Shown one piece after another: positions 25,814-34,089 of a stretch of 64,000 nucleotides of DNA (within the stretch, counting starts at the first letter, position 1; each line of letters starts with the position of its first letter). The stretch comes from Sporolactobacillus kofuensis (lineage in GTDB: Bacteria; Bacillota; Bacilli; Bacillales; Sporolactobacillaceae), in assembly GCF_024125425.1 (NCBI RefSeq), contig NZ_JAMXWN010000006.1:99631-163630 (forward strand), given 5' to 3'. The notes under the pieces are model-generated. The model was not told where the DNA came from. It worked only from the letters and a program-made list of their open reading frames with translations, and did no database searches. Position numbers and translations under genes: made by a program.

Positions 25814-27040
25814 ATGAGCACCATTAATTTTGATAAGAAAGTGGGAATAGAGCACTTGAAAGCGACAACTGCTACCTATAATATTCGCTTATTATTTTGG
25901 ATCGAATGTTTTGCAACAATGAATTTTATGCAACCTGTGCTGACGCTGTTTTACATGCAACGCGGCTTGAATGCTCAAGATATATTTATCATCTTATTTT
26001 GCTGGAGTGCAGCAGTACTGGTGGGCGAAATTCCGACCGGCGTCTATGCTGACCGCTTCGGTGCAAAATGCGCGTTCGTTACGGGCTCACTATTCCGTAT
26101 AGGTAGCATCATTCTATTAATGTTTGCTACAGAGCCATGGATGTTTTTCCTTTACAGCTTTATCAATGGGTTTTCAGTCACCTTTTATTCAGGAGCCGAT
26201 GAGGCATTTATCTATGAATCTCTGAAAGAAAGCCGTCAAGAAAATAAAATGGATCAAGCAATGGGGAAAATTCAGTCCGGCGGTTTTATCGCAATGATCC
26301 TTTCGGTCTTGTTCGGAGCCTATGCCGCAAAAGATTTAACCAATGCGCAATTTCATTTGCTGATCCTATTAACAATTCTGTTTCAATTGGCTGAACTGGC
26401 ACTGACACTGTTTTTGAGGAAACCAAAAAAGTTCGCGGAACCCTTTGAGAATCCGCTCCGCCAAATCAAGGAAGGGTTTCTTGTCATTCGTCGGAAGCCG
26501 CTCTTACTTGTGATGTTCCTGAATGTCACCCTAGTATTTATTCCGGTAGGAGCGGTCTTTAAAAATTTTGATCAGCCATTTCTGGCTCATGCGGGCGTTC
26601 CAGTCGGTTTGATCGGTCTATTTTATGCCGGAGCTGCTGTACTCGGCTATTTTGCTTCACGCTCGATCGGTTGGATGACTGGAAAATGGTCGCGTATTGC
26701 TCTGATGTATACGACCGGTGCACTATCGGTATTGGGATTGCTTCTGGCGGCTTTTACAGGAACGACTTTTTGGCTGGCGATTGGCGTATTCATTTTGCTG
26801 CGTATCGTTCAGGTGATCCGTTATCCGATCTATTCGCAGATCAGTAATGATTACATTCCATCGCAGGTTCGAGCAACAACGATCTCGCTGCTGTCGATTG
26901 TTGACTCATGCTGTGATCTGGCTGTCTTCCTCACGCTGTCGTTTGTTGCAGTCGGGAACTCGATGCAGTGGATTTTTCTAGGGGCCGCTGCAATTGCTTT
27001 GCTTGGTGTGCTCCTTCCAATCCGACCGATAAATGAATAA
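25814..27040 (+). CDS. MFS drug-efflux-type transporter
   Basis: This 408-residue transporter has about 12 helices. YNIRLLFWIECFATM opens TM1 and VGEIPTGVYADRFGAK is the MFS motif between TM2 and TM3. The family contains drug and macrolide/tetracycline-like exporters, and the attenuated leader supports an antibiotic-inducible efflux role (inference). The ATG at 25814 follows the attenuator directly and has no Shine-Dalgarno site, so translation may depend on the leader ribosome or start further in, for example at TTG 25856. A terminator at 27048 ends the unit. Confidence 0.85.
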   Translation: MSTINFDKKVGIEHLKATTATYNIRLLFWIECFATMNFMQPVLTLFYMQRGLNAQDIFIILFCWSAAVLVGEIPTGVYADRFGAKCAFVTGSLFRIGSIILLMFATEPWMFFLYSFINGFSVTFYSGADEAFIYESLKESRQENKMDQAMGKIQSGGFIAMILSVLFGAYAAKDLTNAQFHLLILLTILFQLAELALTLFLRKPKKFAEPFENPLRQIKEGFLVIRRKPLLLVMFLNVTLVFIPVGAVFKNFDQPFLAHAGVPVGLIGLFYAGAAVLGYFASRSIGWMTGKWSRIALMYTTGALSVLGLLLAAFTGTTFWLAIGVFILLRIVQVIRYPIYSQISNDYIPSQVRATTISLLSIVDSCCDLAVFLTLSFVAVGNSMQWIFLGAAAIALLGVLLPIRPINE

Positions 27041-27047
27041 GTGAATG

Positions 27048-27078
27048 AGAGAACCAGGCATGCGCCTGGTTCTCTTTC
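27048..27078 (+). terminator. Terminator of the MFS gene
   Basis: AGAGAACCAGGC pairs perfectly with GCCTGGTTCTCT around four bases, with a short T tail. Confidence 0.88.
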
Positions 27079-27104
27079 AGCATGAATAAGCGGGACGAGC
27101 ATGG

Positions 27105-27375
27105 GTTGAAATGGAGTAACGAACATTTAGAATAGAAACGAATGAGGGAAAGGTAGTAACCAATCCCAGAAAATTCGTAACGAACTGATAGAAAATTCGT
27201 AACGAACATTTAGAATAGAAAAGAACGAGAAAAAAGTAGTAACCAATCCCGGAAAATTCGTAACAAACTGATAGAAAATTCGTAACGAACATTTAGAATA
27301 GTAACGAATGAGGAGAAAGTAGTAACCAATCCCGGAAAATTTGTAACGAACCGATAGAAAATAGAAACGAACAAC
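27105..27375 (+). repeat. 21-bp-period array C1 (CGTAACGAAC family)
   Basis: GTAAC-type cores start at 27116, 27135, 27156, 27177 and 27199 and continue to about 27370, with steps of 19-22 bp. It is the same family as C2 (46090-46945) and C3 (54160-54300). It lies between the MFS terminator and the MarR promoter. Confidence 0.88.
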
Positions 27376-27427
27376 CAGAGTCAAACCAAACATGAAAAGT
27401 TTGTCCGAACCCCAAAGTGTTACTTAT

Positions 27428-27471
27428 TTGACAGGAGTGTTTGAGCCAATTATATTTAGTTGTACATACAA
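27428..27471 (+). promoter_or_regulatory. MarR-gene promoter with overlapping operator
   Basis: The -35 TTGACA (27428-27433) and -10 TATATT (27451-27456) boxes are 17 bp apart. The palindrome TTGTACATACAA at 27460-27471 covers the expected start point. Its exact reverse complement occurs before the downstream MFS gene. Confidence 0.82.
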
Positions 27472-27506
27472 ACGAATAATTCAGCTAATGAAAGGAGCTA
27501 CAGATC

Positions 27507-27929
27507 ATGGGGGACTTCCTGAAAGATTGTCTCTATTTTACGACAAACCGTCTGAGTCGGGCGATCACAAAAATGGCGGATGAGGAATTTGCACCGACCG
27601 GATTTAGCCCAATGTACGGTTACCTACTGCTATTAGTGATCAGGGATCCTGGAAGTACGCAGAAACAATTGGCGGATCAACTGGACATCGCACCGTCTAC
27701 GCTCACTCGATTTATTGAGAAGCTTGAAAGGAAGAGGCTTGTAATCAGGACAGCCCAAGGAAAATCCGTACGCGTTTATCCAACAGAGAATGGAAAGACA
27801 CTGGAAGACGAAATACGCAGGGCATCAAATCGATTGCATGTCAGGTATGAGAAGATTCTCGGAAAAGAGACCGCAGATCTTTTATCAAAGGAACTTGTGC
27901 GATCAACAGATCAGCTTGAAGCAGAATAA
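27507..27929 (+). CDS. MarR-family transcriptional regulator
   Basis: This winged-helix regulator has 140 residues. The segment STQKQLADQLDIAPSTLTRF is the helix-turn-helix, followed by the wing (VIRTAQGKSVRVYPTENG). AAAGGAG lies before the ATG. It is probably autorepressed through the palindrome at 27460 and represses the MFS gene through the identical palindrome at 27946. The inducer is unknown; MarR proteins usually sense phenolic or oxidising compounds. Confidence 0.92.
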   Translation: MGDFLKDCLYFTTNRLSRAITKMADEEFAPTGFSPMYGYLLLLVIRDPGSTQKQLADQLDIAPSTLTRFIEKLERKRLVIRTAQGKSVRVYPTENGKTLEDEIRRASNRLHVRYEKILGKETADLLSKELVRSTDQLEAE

Positions 27930-27945
27930 TAGATTTAGCATACAG

Positions 27946-27957
27946 TTGTATGTACAA
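27946..27957. promoter_or_regulatory. Second MarR operator
   Basis: TTGTATGTACAA is the exact reverse complement of the site at 27460-27471. It lies 30 bp before the MFS start codon. Confidence 0.75.
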
Positions 27958-27987
27958 CAAAACGATGATAATTGGAGTGAACATCCG

Positions 27988-29244
27988 GTGGAGACACGTC
28001 AAAAATCTGTAAAACTACATTATGGCTGGATTGTTGTGCTGGTTACGTTTCTAACGCTGTTGGTGTCAGCCGGTGTTCGTTCTATGCCAAGTACGCTGAT
28101 TGTTCCTTTTCAAGAAGAATTTGGGTGGAGCAGGGGAAGTATTTCCGGGGTTCTTTCAATCGGAATTTTATTATATGGATTAGTCGGGCCTTTTTCCGCG
28201 GCATTGTTGCAAAAGTTTGGTATTCGGAGAATGGTGGTCACTTCGCTGGCAGTCCTCGCGATCAGTCTTGCGATAACACCAATGATGACCACTTTATGGC
28301 AATTTGAACTTCTTTGGGGGCTGATTTCCGGACTTGCAACAGGGATGATGGCCAATGTACTTGGTGTAACAGTCAGTGGCAATTGGTTTGTTAAACGAAA
28401 AGGTCTTGTTATTGGCTTGCTGACCGCAAGCAGTGCGACGGGACAGCTTCTGTTTTTGCCAATGCTGGCGAAGATCACGGTTGAAGCGGGCTGGCGTTCG
28501 GCAATGTATACAGTAGTCGGGGTCATTGTTCTGGTCATCGTGATTGTCGCGATCTGGATGCGCAATCATCCTTTTGATCTTGGCCTTGCTCCATATGGTT
28601 CCACAGAGCTTGTCCGACCAGCAACGATTAATGAAAATGCATTTGTGGCGCCACTTCTAGCCCTTCGCTCGGCACTGACAAACCGCTCATTTTGGCTGCT
28701 TGCAGGCACCTTTTTCTTCTGCGGCTTTTCAACAAATGGTTTGATCGGCACGCATTTTATCCCTGCAGGTCATGATCATGGAATATCGGAAGTGACAAGT
28801 GCAAGTCTGCTGGCTTTGATGGGGGTGTTTGATCTCGTAGGTACGACATTTTCAGGTTGGCTCTCAGATCGAATAGATAGTCGTAAATTGCTCTTTTGGT
28901 ACTATGGTTTGCGTGGCCTTTCTCTGCTTATCTTACCCTATGCATTCGATGAAGCCAATCCGATGCTGATGATTTTCACGGTCTTTTACGGCCTTGATTG
29001 GATCGCGACTGTTCCACCAACTGTAAAACTCGCGACGAAAGCATTTGGAAACGCTCGGACAGGTATGATCTTCGGCTGGATTTCAGTTTCACATCAACTC
29101 GGCGCTTCTGTAGCCGCATTGGGTGCAGGTATCCTGCGCGACGTACTCGGAAGTTATACCGTTCCATTTATGGCTGCAGGCGCAGTTTGCCTGCTTGCTG
29201 CTTTCATGTCATTGTCTATCCCGAGAAATCAGGTAAAGGTCTGA
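27988..29244 (+). CDS. MFS transporter, oxalate/formate-antiporter (OFA)-like
   Basis: This is a 418-residue, 12-helix transporter. HYGWIVVLVTFLTLLVSAGV in TM1 and FQEEFGWSRGSISGVLSIG resemble the OxlT/OFA group of monocarboxylate carriers. I start it at GTG 27988, preceded by TTGGAGTGA; the same frame runs back inside the marR gene without a ribosome-binding site. It is probably controlled by the MarR protein upstream. The substrate is unknown, and export of a MarR ligand is one option. No terminator follows. Confidence 0.88.
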   Translation: METRQKSVKLHYGWIVVLVTFLTLLVSAGVRSMPSTLIVPFQEEFGWSRGSISGVLSIGILLYGLVGPFSAALLQKFGIRRMVVTSLAVLAISLAITPMMTTLWQFELLWGLISGLATGMMANVLGVTVSGNWFVKRKGLVIGLLTASSATGQLLFLPMLAKITVEAGWRSAMYTVVGVIVLVIVIVAIWMRNHPFDLGLAPYGSTELVRPATINENAFVAPLLALRSALTNRSFWLLAGTFFFCGFSTNGLIGTHFIPAGHDHGISEVTSASLLALMGVFDLVGTTFSGWLSDRIDSRKLLFWYYGLRGLSLLILPYAFDEANPMLMIFTVFYGLDWIATVPPTVKLATKAFGNARTGMIFGWISVSHQLGASVAALGAGILRDVLGSYTVPFMAAGAVCLLAAFMSLSIPRNQVKV

Positions 29245-29449
29245 CTTTGAATGCGAATGAAAACAGCCGTGGTGTAAAAAGGTTGAAAAGAGCGCAATTT
29301 ATTAAGGTGTGGGCCATTTTTCCGAAAAGGGTAGAGTGCATTCGATTTACTATAGTATTTGAATAAAGTTACGTATAAAAAGGTACTTAATTAACATTTG
29401 TTAGTAGGTAATTTGTTGTGGGTGTAGTACAATATAGGGAGAGGTGATC

Positions 29450-29797
29450 ATGATGAAACGATCAATTTCTGTCTGTCCTAAATTCGAAAAAGCTTTTCAA
29501 ATTCTCGGCAAAAAATGGAACGGTTTGATTATAGAAGTGCTCCTAGGTGGGGAAACTCATTTTAGTACCATCTCCTCAGCAATACCTGAACTCAGTGACC
29601 GTATGTTGTCTGCTCGGTTGAGAGAACTTGAAGAAATGGGGATTATTGAGCGCATTGTTGACACCGGGTATCCGGTTCAGGTCACTTATCGTCTTACTGA
29701 AATGGGGTCGGAATCGAAACCAATTCTTGAAGAAGTGCATAACTGGGCGAACAGATGGTATGCAGAACATTCGCCTGAAAAAAAAGAAACAAAGTGA
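29450..29797 (+). CDS. HxlR-family redox regulator, YodB-like
   Basis: This is a DUF24/HxlR winged-helix repressor of about 115 residues. The N-terminal RSISVCPKFEKAFQILGKKW aligns by eye with B. subtilis YodB, including the single N-terminal cysteine that senses quinones and diamide there. The start is the ATG at 29450, or the one three bases later, after GGAGAGG; an upstream GTG overlaps that site. A nitroreductase follows, as expected for a quinone-stress pair. Confidence 0.88.
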   Translation: MMKRSISVCPKFEKAFQILGKKWNGLIIEVLLGGETHFSTISSAIPELSDRMLSARLRELEEMGIIERIVDTGYPVQVTYRLTEMGSESKPILEEVHNWANRWYAEHSPEKKETK

Positions 29798-29836
29798 TTT
29801 ACTTTTTTTTCGTCGTAAACTATACTTATGTAAGTA
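29798..29836 (+). promoter_or_regulatory. Nitroreductase promoter and HxlR operator
   Basis: TTTACT (29798-29803) and TATACT (29821-29826) are 17 bp apart. The inverted repeat TACTTATGTAAGTA at 29823-29836 overlaps the -10 box, a fitting place for the adjacent HxlR repressor. Confidence 0.68.
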
Positions 29837-29869
29837 AACAAAAATTAATTAGCTTAGGAGTGTTTTTGA

Positions 29870-30481
29870 ATGGCAACATCTTTTATTGAAGCAATTAAAA
29901 ATCGTAGATCCATTTATGCACTAGATAAAAACGTCAAGGTTAGCAAAGAAGAAATCGTGAAAACGATTCAAGATGCTATTAAATATGCTCCTTCAGCATT
30001 CAACTCTCAAACTGCACACGCTGTTGTTCTGTTTGGTGAAGAAAGCAGCAAAATTTGGGGCGAAGGCGGGATCGCAGAACAAGAATTGCGTAAAGTAATT
30101 CCTGAAGGCCAATCTTTTGAACCAACTGCTCAAAAGCTTGCATCGTTTAACGCCGGTGTTGGTACGATTCTCTTCTTTGAAGATCAAGCCGTTGTCAAAG
30201 GCCTGCAAGAAAAATTTGCTTTGTATGCAGATAATTTCCCTGTATGGTCGGAACACAGCACAGGTATTGCACAATTCTCTGTATGGACTGCTCTTTCTGA
30301 AATCGGAATTGGCGCTTCGCTGCAACACTATAATCCGCTTATTGATGAAGCAGTTCAGGCAACTTTTGAACTGCCGAAGAGCTGGAAACTGCGCGCACAA
30401 ATGCCATTCGGTAACATCGTTGCACCAGCCGGCGAAAAAGAATTTGCACCGATTGAATCTCGTGTAAAAGTATTCGGCTGA
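29870..30481 (+). CDS. Nitroreductase family protein (CinD/HBN1-like)
   Basis: This flavin oxidoreductase has 203 residues. KNRRSIYALDKN, APSAFNSQTAHAVVLFGEE, the central TILFFEDQAVVKGLQEKF and the C-terminal QMPFGNIVAPAGEKEF match the branch that includes lactococcal CinD and yeast HBN1. Members protect against quinones, nitroaromatics and copper-linked oxidative stress. AGGAG lies nine bases before the ATG. The operator at 29823 and the YodB-like gene upstream support induction by electrophiles (inference). It is not closely related to the nitroreductase at 4576. Confidence 0.9.
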   Translation: MATSFIEAIKNRRSIYALDKNVKVSKEEIVKTIQDAIKYAPSAFNSQTAHAVVLFGEESSKIWGEGGIAEQELRKVIPEGQSFEPTAQKLASFNAGVGTILFFEDQAVVKGLQEKFALYADNFPVWSEHSTGIAQFSVWTALSEIGIGASLQHYNPLIDEAVQATFELPKSWKLRAQMPFGNIVAPAGEKEFAPIESRVKVFG

Positions 30482-30506
30482 TTCACGATCAATCATTAAT
30501 AATCGA

Positions 30507-30550
30507 TAAACCGAGACGGGTAAGCATACTCGTTTCGGTTTATTTTTATT
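30507..30550 (+). terminator. Terminator of the nitroreductase
   Basis: AAACCGAGACG pairs with CGTTTCGGTTT (one mismatch), followed by ATTTTTATTC. Confidence 0.85.
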
Positions 30551-30611
30551 CAAAGTGTAAATTGTTTGCCGACATTAAACAGTAAATTTTTCTAAAATTC
30601 AACAAACAACT

Positions 30612-30641
30612 TGCCATTACTTTTAGAGACAGGGTATAATT
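30612..30641 (+). promoter_or_regulatory. Promoter of the amino-acid ABC operon
   Basis: The -35 TTGCCA (30612-30617) and -10 TATAAT (30636-30641) boxes are separated by 18 bp. Confidence 0.75.
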
Positions 30642-30693
30642 AACTTTAATTAATTGCATGAAATAATCAGAAAAATATTGGGGGCAGTTTTAG

Positions 30694-31512
30694 ATGATGA
30701 AGAAATTGTCGGTGCTTTCACTTTTACTCGCATTGGTAATGATTTTTACCGCGTGCTCATCAGGAGCCGGAAGCAGTTCAAGTTCTGCAAAGAAAACGAG
30801 CACAAAGAAGGTTCTACGTGTCGTTAATGATGCAAGTTATCCGCCGTTCGAAACGTTGAACAAGGGTAAAATGGAGGGCTTCGACGTTGATATTATGAAG
30901 GCTCTTGGGGAAGCATCCGGCTATAAATATAAGCTGGTTAACGTTGGTTGGGATCCTGTGTTTGCTGAACTGAAATCAAAGACAGCAGATATGAGTATAT
31001 CGGCAATTTCAATTACAAGCGACCGCGAGAAAACATATGATTTCTCAAATCCTTACTTCCGTTCGATTAACGAAATTATGGTACCTAAGAATAGTAAAAT
31101 TAAGACTGCAGCAGATCTGAAAGGCAAGACTGTCGCTGTTCAACAAGGAACAACCGGACAGTTCGCAGTTGAAAAAGTGCTCGGAAAGAACAATCCAAAG
31201 ATCAAGAAATTCAAAACAGTGAACTTGGCGATTATGGAATTGCTTAACCACGGAGCAGATGCCGTCGTTGCAGACAATGGTGTTATGGATTATTATGTGA
31301 AGAACAACCCAGGCAAGAATTTGAAAACCGTCGGTGATGAAAAGACATTCGATGGCGAATTCTATGGTATGATGTTTCCAAAAGGAAGCAAGCTAAAACC
31401 AGTGTTTGATAAGGCGATCAAGAAGATTATTGACGATGGTACCTATACAAAGATCTATCAGAAATGGTTTGATAAGAAACCGGATCTTGAAAAGCTGCAA
31501 GCACAAAATTAA
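30694..31512 (+). CDS. Amino-acid ABC transporter substrate-binding lipoprotein
   Basis: This 272-residue lipoprotein captures polar amino acids outside the membrane. The signal peptide ends in a lipobox (IFTAC, Cys21), and a Ser-rich linker tethers a family-3 binding fold. Signatures include NDASYPPFETLNKGKMEGFD, ISAISITSDREKTYDFSNPY and a C-terminal DGTYTKIYQKWF. Overall it resembles the arginine-binding ArtP/YqiX type, but ligand specificity was not proven. A hairpin separates it from the permease gene. Confidence 0.93.
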   Translation: MMKKLSVLSLLLALVMIFTACSSGAGSSSSSAKKTSTKKVLRVVNDASYPPFETLNKGKMEGFDVDIMKALGEASGYKYKLVNVGWDPVFAELKSKTADMSISAISITSDREKTYDFSNPYFRSINEIMVPKNSKIKTAADLKGKTVAVQQGTTGQFAVEKVLGKNNPKIKKFKTVNLAIMELLNHGADAVVADNGVMDYYVKNNPGKNLKTVGDEKTFDGEFYGMMFPKGSKLKPVFDKAIKKIIDDGTYTKIYQKWFDKKPDLEKLQAQN

Positions 31513-31539
31513 TTGGTTAATTTAGAATCAATGTTTAAG

Positions 31540-31570
31540 GTTGCTTAACGTCTTGTTAAGCAACTTTTTA
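31540..31570 (+). terminator. Intercistronic hairpin after the binding-protein gene
   Basis: GTTGCTTAAC pairs with GTTAAGCAAC and is followed by TTTTT. It probably acts as a partial terminator, keeping the binding protein in excess over the membrane components. Confidence 0.8.
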
Positions 31571-31589
31571 AGTTAGGGGAGGATTGGGT

Positions 31590-32243
31590 GTGAACCCTTT
31601 AGAACTTATTAAAGAATATTTACCCTTCTTTGCGAGTGGCACATTATTCACGATTTTATTTTCTTTTGCCGGTATCGTTTTCGGCACAATCCTTGGTTTA
31701 TTTGTTTGTTTCGGGAAAATGATTGATAACAAAGCGCTGGCGGCTCCGTTTGTCTGCTACATTACTTTTTTCCGCGGGACACCGCTATTTGTTCAGATTT
31801 TAATCATTCACTTTGGTGTTGTACCGGCAATTTTTCATCAGTCAAATGGTATTCTTTCCGGAATTATTGCTTTGTCGTTGAATGAAGCGGCATATATTGC
31901 CGAAGTGTTCCGGGCGGGTATTCAATCAATCGATGAAGGGCAAACCGAAGCTGCACGTTCGTTAGGAATGGACAAGCGTCAGGCGATGCGTTATATCATA
32001 TTGCCGCAAGCCGTCCGCCGCGTGTTGCCACCAATGGGTAATGAATTTATCAGTTTGATTAAGGACAGTTCATTGCTTGCAGCGATTGCGGCACCGGAGC
32101 TGACCTATTGGGCTCAGGCGATGGGCGCGCAATACGCCATTGTTTGGACACCATATCTGACCATTTCTGTCATCTATCTGATTCTCACCTTGGGCATGAG
32201 TTTCATTGTTAATCGGCTAGAAAGGAGAATGGCTACGAAATGA
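31590..32243 (+). CDS. Amino-acid ABC transporter permease
   Basis: This 217-residue polar-amino-acid permease (HisM/ArtQ type) has five to six helices. The EAA loop that docks the ATPase is visible as [22 protein letters not shown] (key residues E-A-A-G). [11 protein letters not shown] is also typical. I use GTG 31590, seven bases after GGGGAGGA; a TTG six bases earlier touches that site. Its stop codon overlaps the next start (ATGATGA), indicating translational coupling. Confidence 0.93.
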   Translation: MNPLELIKEYLPFFASGTLFTILFSFAGIVFGTILGLFVCFGKMIDNKALAAPFVCYITFFRGTPLFVQILIIHFGVVPAIFHQSNGILSGIIALSLNEAAYIAEVFRAGIQSIDEGQTEAARSLGMDKRQAMRYIILPQAVRRVLPPMGNEFISLIKDSSLLAAIAAPELTYWAQAMGAQYAIVWTPYLTISVIYLILTLGMSFIVNRLERRMATK

Positions 32244-32965
32244 TGATCAAAGTTGAAGACTTGAAGAAGTCGTTTGGCGACAACGAAGTCTTAAAGAAAA
32301 TTAATCTCGATGTGAACAAGCAGGAAGTGGTAGTCGTTATCGGGCCGTCTGGTTCAGGAAAGTCGACACTGCTGCGGTGCATTAATTTACTGGAATCCAT
32401 TACATCCGGCCATGTGTATATCGAGGGCACGGACATTTCCGGCAAAAAGGCTAATATCAATAAAATTCGTCAGGATGTCGGCATGGTGTTCCAACAATTC
32501 AACCTGTTCCCGCACATGACCGTGCTGGATAACATTATGCTTGCACCGGTCAAAGTCAAGAAAGTGGGCAAGGAGCAGGCAAAAGAAAAAGCGATGGAAC
32601 TGCTGGGTAAGGTTGGGCTCGCAGACAAAGCAAATGCCTATCCGGATTCGCTATCCGGTGGACAGAAGCAGCGAATCGCGATTGCCCGAGCTTTGGCCAT
32701 GGAACCGAAGATGATGCTCTTCGATGAACCGACTTCAGCACTCGACCCGGAAATGGTCGGCGAAGTACTTGATGTCATGAAGCAGCTCGCCAAGGATGGC
32801 ATGACGATGGTTGTGGTTACCCACGAAATGGGCTTTGCACGAGAAGTTGGCGACCGCGTCATCTTCATGGACGGCGGCTATATAGTAGAAGAAAATGAAC
32901 CGCACCAATTGTTCGAACACCCACAAGAAGAAAGAACCAAAGCATTTTTAAGTAAAGTATTGTAA
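32240..32965 (+). CDS. Amino-acid ABC transporter ATP-binding protein
   Basis: This nucleotide-binding subunit has 241 residues. The Walker [11 protein letters not shown]-loop [12 protein letters not shown], signature LSGGQKQR, Walker [14 protein letters not shown] and switch His in VVTHEM are all intact. It belongs to the GlnQ/ArtM (ArtR) polar-amino-acid group. It overlaps the permease gene by four bases and ends the three-gene operon before the terminator at 32980. Confidence 0.96.
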   Translation: MMIKVEDLKKSFGDNEVLKKINLDVNKQEVVVVIGPSGSGKSTLLRCINLLESITSGHVYIEGTDISGKKANINKIRQDVGMVFQQFNLFPHMTVLDNIMLAPVKVKKVGKEQAKEKAMELLGKVGLADKANAYPDSLSGGQKQRIAIARALAMEPKMMLFDEPTSALDPEMVGEVLDVMKQLAKDGMTMVVVTHEMGFAREVGDRVIFMDGGYIVEENEPHQLFEHPQEERTKAFLSKVL

Positions 32966-32979
32966 TTTTATCGAATAGA

Positions 32980-33014
32980 AGAGATCACGGCCTTCGGGCT
33001 GTGATCTCTTTTTT
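32980..33014 (+). terminator. Terminator of the ABC operon
   Basis: AGAGATCAC pairs with GTGATCTCT, extended by an imperfect GC-rich tip, followed by TTTTT. Confidence 0.9.
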
Positions 33015-33026
33015 ATAAGGCGGATT

Positions 33027-33749
33027 TCAAGATATTGGTGGCGTAGTGAGCAGGCGCAATCGGTAGCAATTGATGGTCACTTCACCGAGGCGATCAAGTA
33101 AATTGTAATTGACCACGGCTCCAACCGCAGCGCCGATGCCCGGCATCAATTGCAACATTTTCGCAAAATCAAGATAGTCCCGATATTCTTGCTGGAACTC
33201 TTGCCAGTCCATATCCTGAAAGGCCTGTTTTCGTGTCGCCCAGTTTTCAATAATCGATAAGGTTTCACGGCGCACGTCATCACTGGAGAACGCAAGCTTG
33301 AAGACTTGCAGGATAAAGATCCGCTCTTCCATTTCTTTTGTGTCAAAACCGTAGATGGAAGCCGCATCAAAAAGAAATTTCATCTTAATCGACAGAAGCA
33401 GTGGAAAGTCAGCCAGACCAAGCAGAAGACCGCCCGCTCCAGTTCCGGCACCTTCCAGTACTGCCGTTTTCCGATAATTGGACAGTTTTTCGCGCACTCG
33501 TTGATCTTTTTCTTCGAGAGTGAGGCCGGTTGCCTGATTCTTTTTTGTAGTGAAATGAGATCCGGTCAACGTTGCTTTTACCATATTTTTAATCGCGACC
33601 GTGATAGCTTGCTGCACCTTTTCCGGATAATAGTGATTGATTCGCGTCTGAACCTTTTTCGACATCCGGCTGAGCAGATTCGAGGGCCTGAGCAACCTAC
33701 GCTTCCACGCCATGACTTCATCATAAGCCTTTAACTCATAAGTGTTCAT
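33027..33749 (-). CDS. EcsC-family protein
   Basis: This protein has 240 residues. GAGTGAGGLLLGLADFPLLLSI and MLQLMPGIGAAVGAVVNYNLL are glycine-rich amphipathic/hydrophobic segments typical of the EcsC family (B. subtilis EcsC, next to the EcsAB ABC transporter). The biochemical role of the family is unknown. Here no ecsAB genes are nearby. The ribosome-binding site AAGGAGG lies in a strong hairpin (33756-33789), so translation may be controlled. It is transcribed alone on the minus strand. Confidence 0.85.
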   Translation of the reverse strand: MNTYELKAYDEVMAWKRRLLRPSNLLSRMSKKVQTRINHYYPEKVQQAITVAIKNMVKATLTGSHFTTKKNQATGLTLEEKDQRVREKLSNYRKTAVLEGAGTGAGGLLLGLADFPLLLSIKMKFLFDAASIYGFDTKEMEERIFILQVFKLAFSSDDVRRETLSIIENWATRKQAFQDMDWQEFQQEYRDYLDFAKMLQLMPGIGAAVGAVVNYNLLDRLGEVTINCYRLRLLTTPPIS

Positions 33750-33755
33750 CGGAAA

Positions 33756-33789
33756 CCTCCTTGATCAATGTACGAGATCAGCAAGGAGG
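33756..33789 (-). promoter_or_regulatory. Hairpin masking the ecsC-like ribosome-binding site
   Basis: On the minus strand CCTCCTTG-CT-GATC pairs with GATCAAGGAGG, leaving a nine-base loop and a two-base bulge. The 3' arm contains the complete Shine-Dalgarno sequence of the gene starting at 33749. Confidence 0.65.
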
Positions 33790-33824
33790 AGGTTCAATAC
33801 ATGAGAAAATACAGATCATCTCCC

Positions 33825-34078
33825 TAGAAATGAGACGGTCGGACATAGACTGGAGAGAGCCAAACACAAATTGAGAAACGAGCCCAATCCATCGTCGAAT
33901 GAGACAAAAGTAAAAAAGAATGGGACAAAACTAAAGCGAAACCGGACAAAAACCAAAGAGAACGGGACACAAATTGAGAAACGAGCCCAATCCATCGTCG
34001 AATGAGACAAAATTATAAAAGAATGGGACAAAACTAAAGCGGAACCGGCCCAAAAACCAAACAAATAGGACATTGAGT
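33825..34078 (+). repeat. 21-bp-period array A3 (GGGACAAAA family)
   Basis: GACAAAA-type cores start at 33903, 33924, 33945 and 33966, exactly 21 bp apart. A longer repeated segment (ACACAAATTGAGAAACGAGC and following) occurs twice, near 33866 and 33968. The array ends about 12 bp from the stop codon of the NERD-domain gene at 34090. Confidence 0.9.
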
Positions 34079-34089
34079 CTCAAGCGGTC

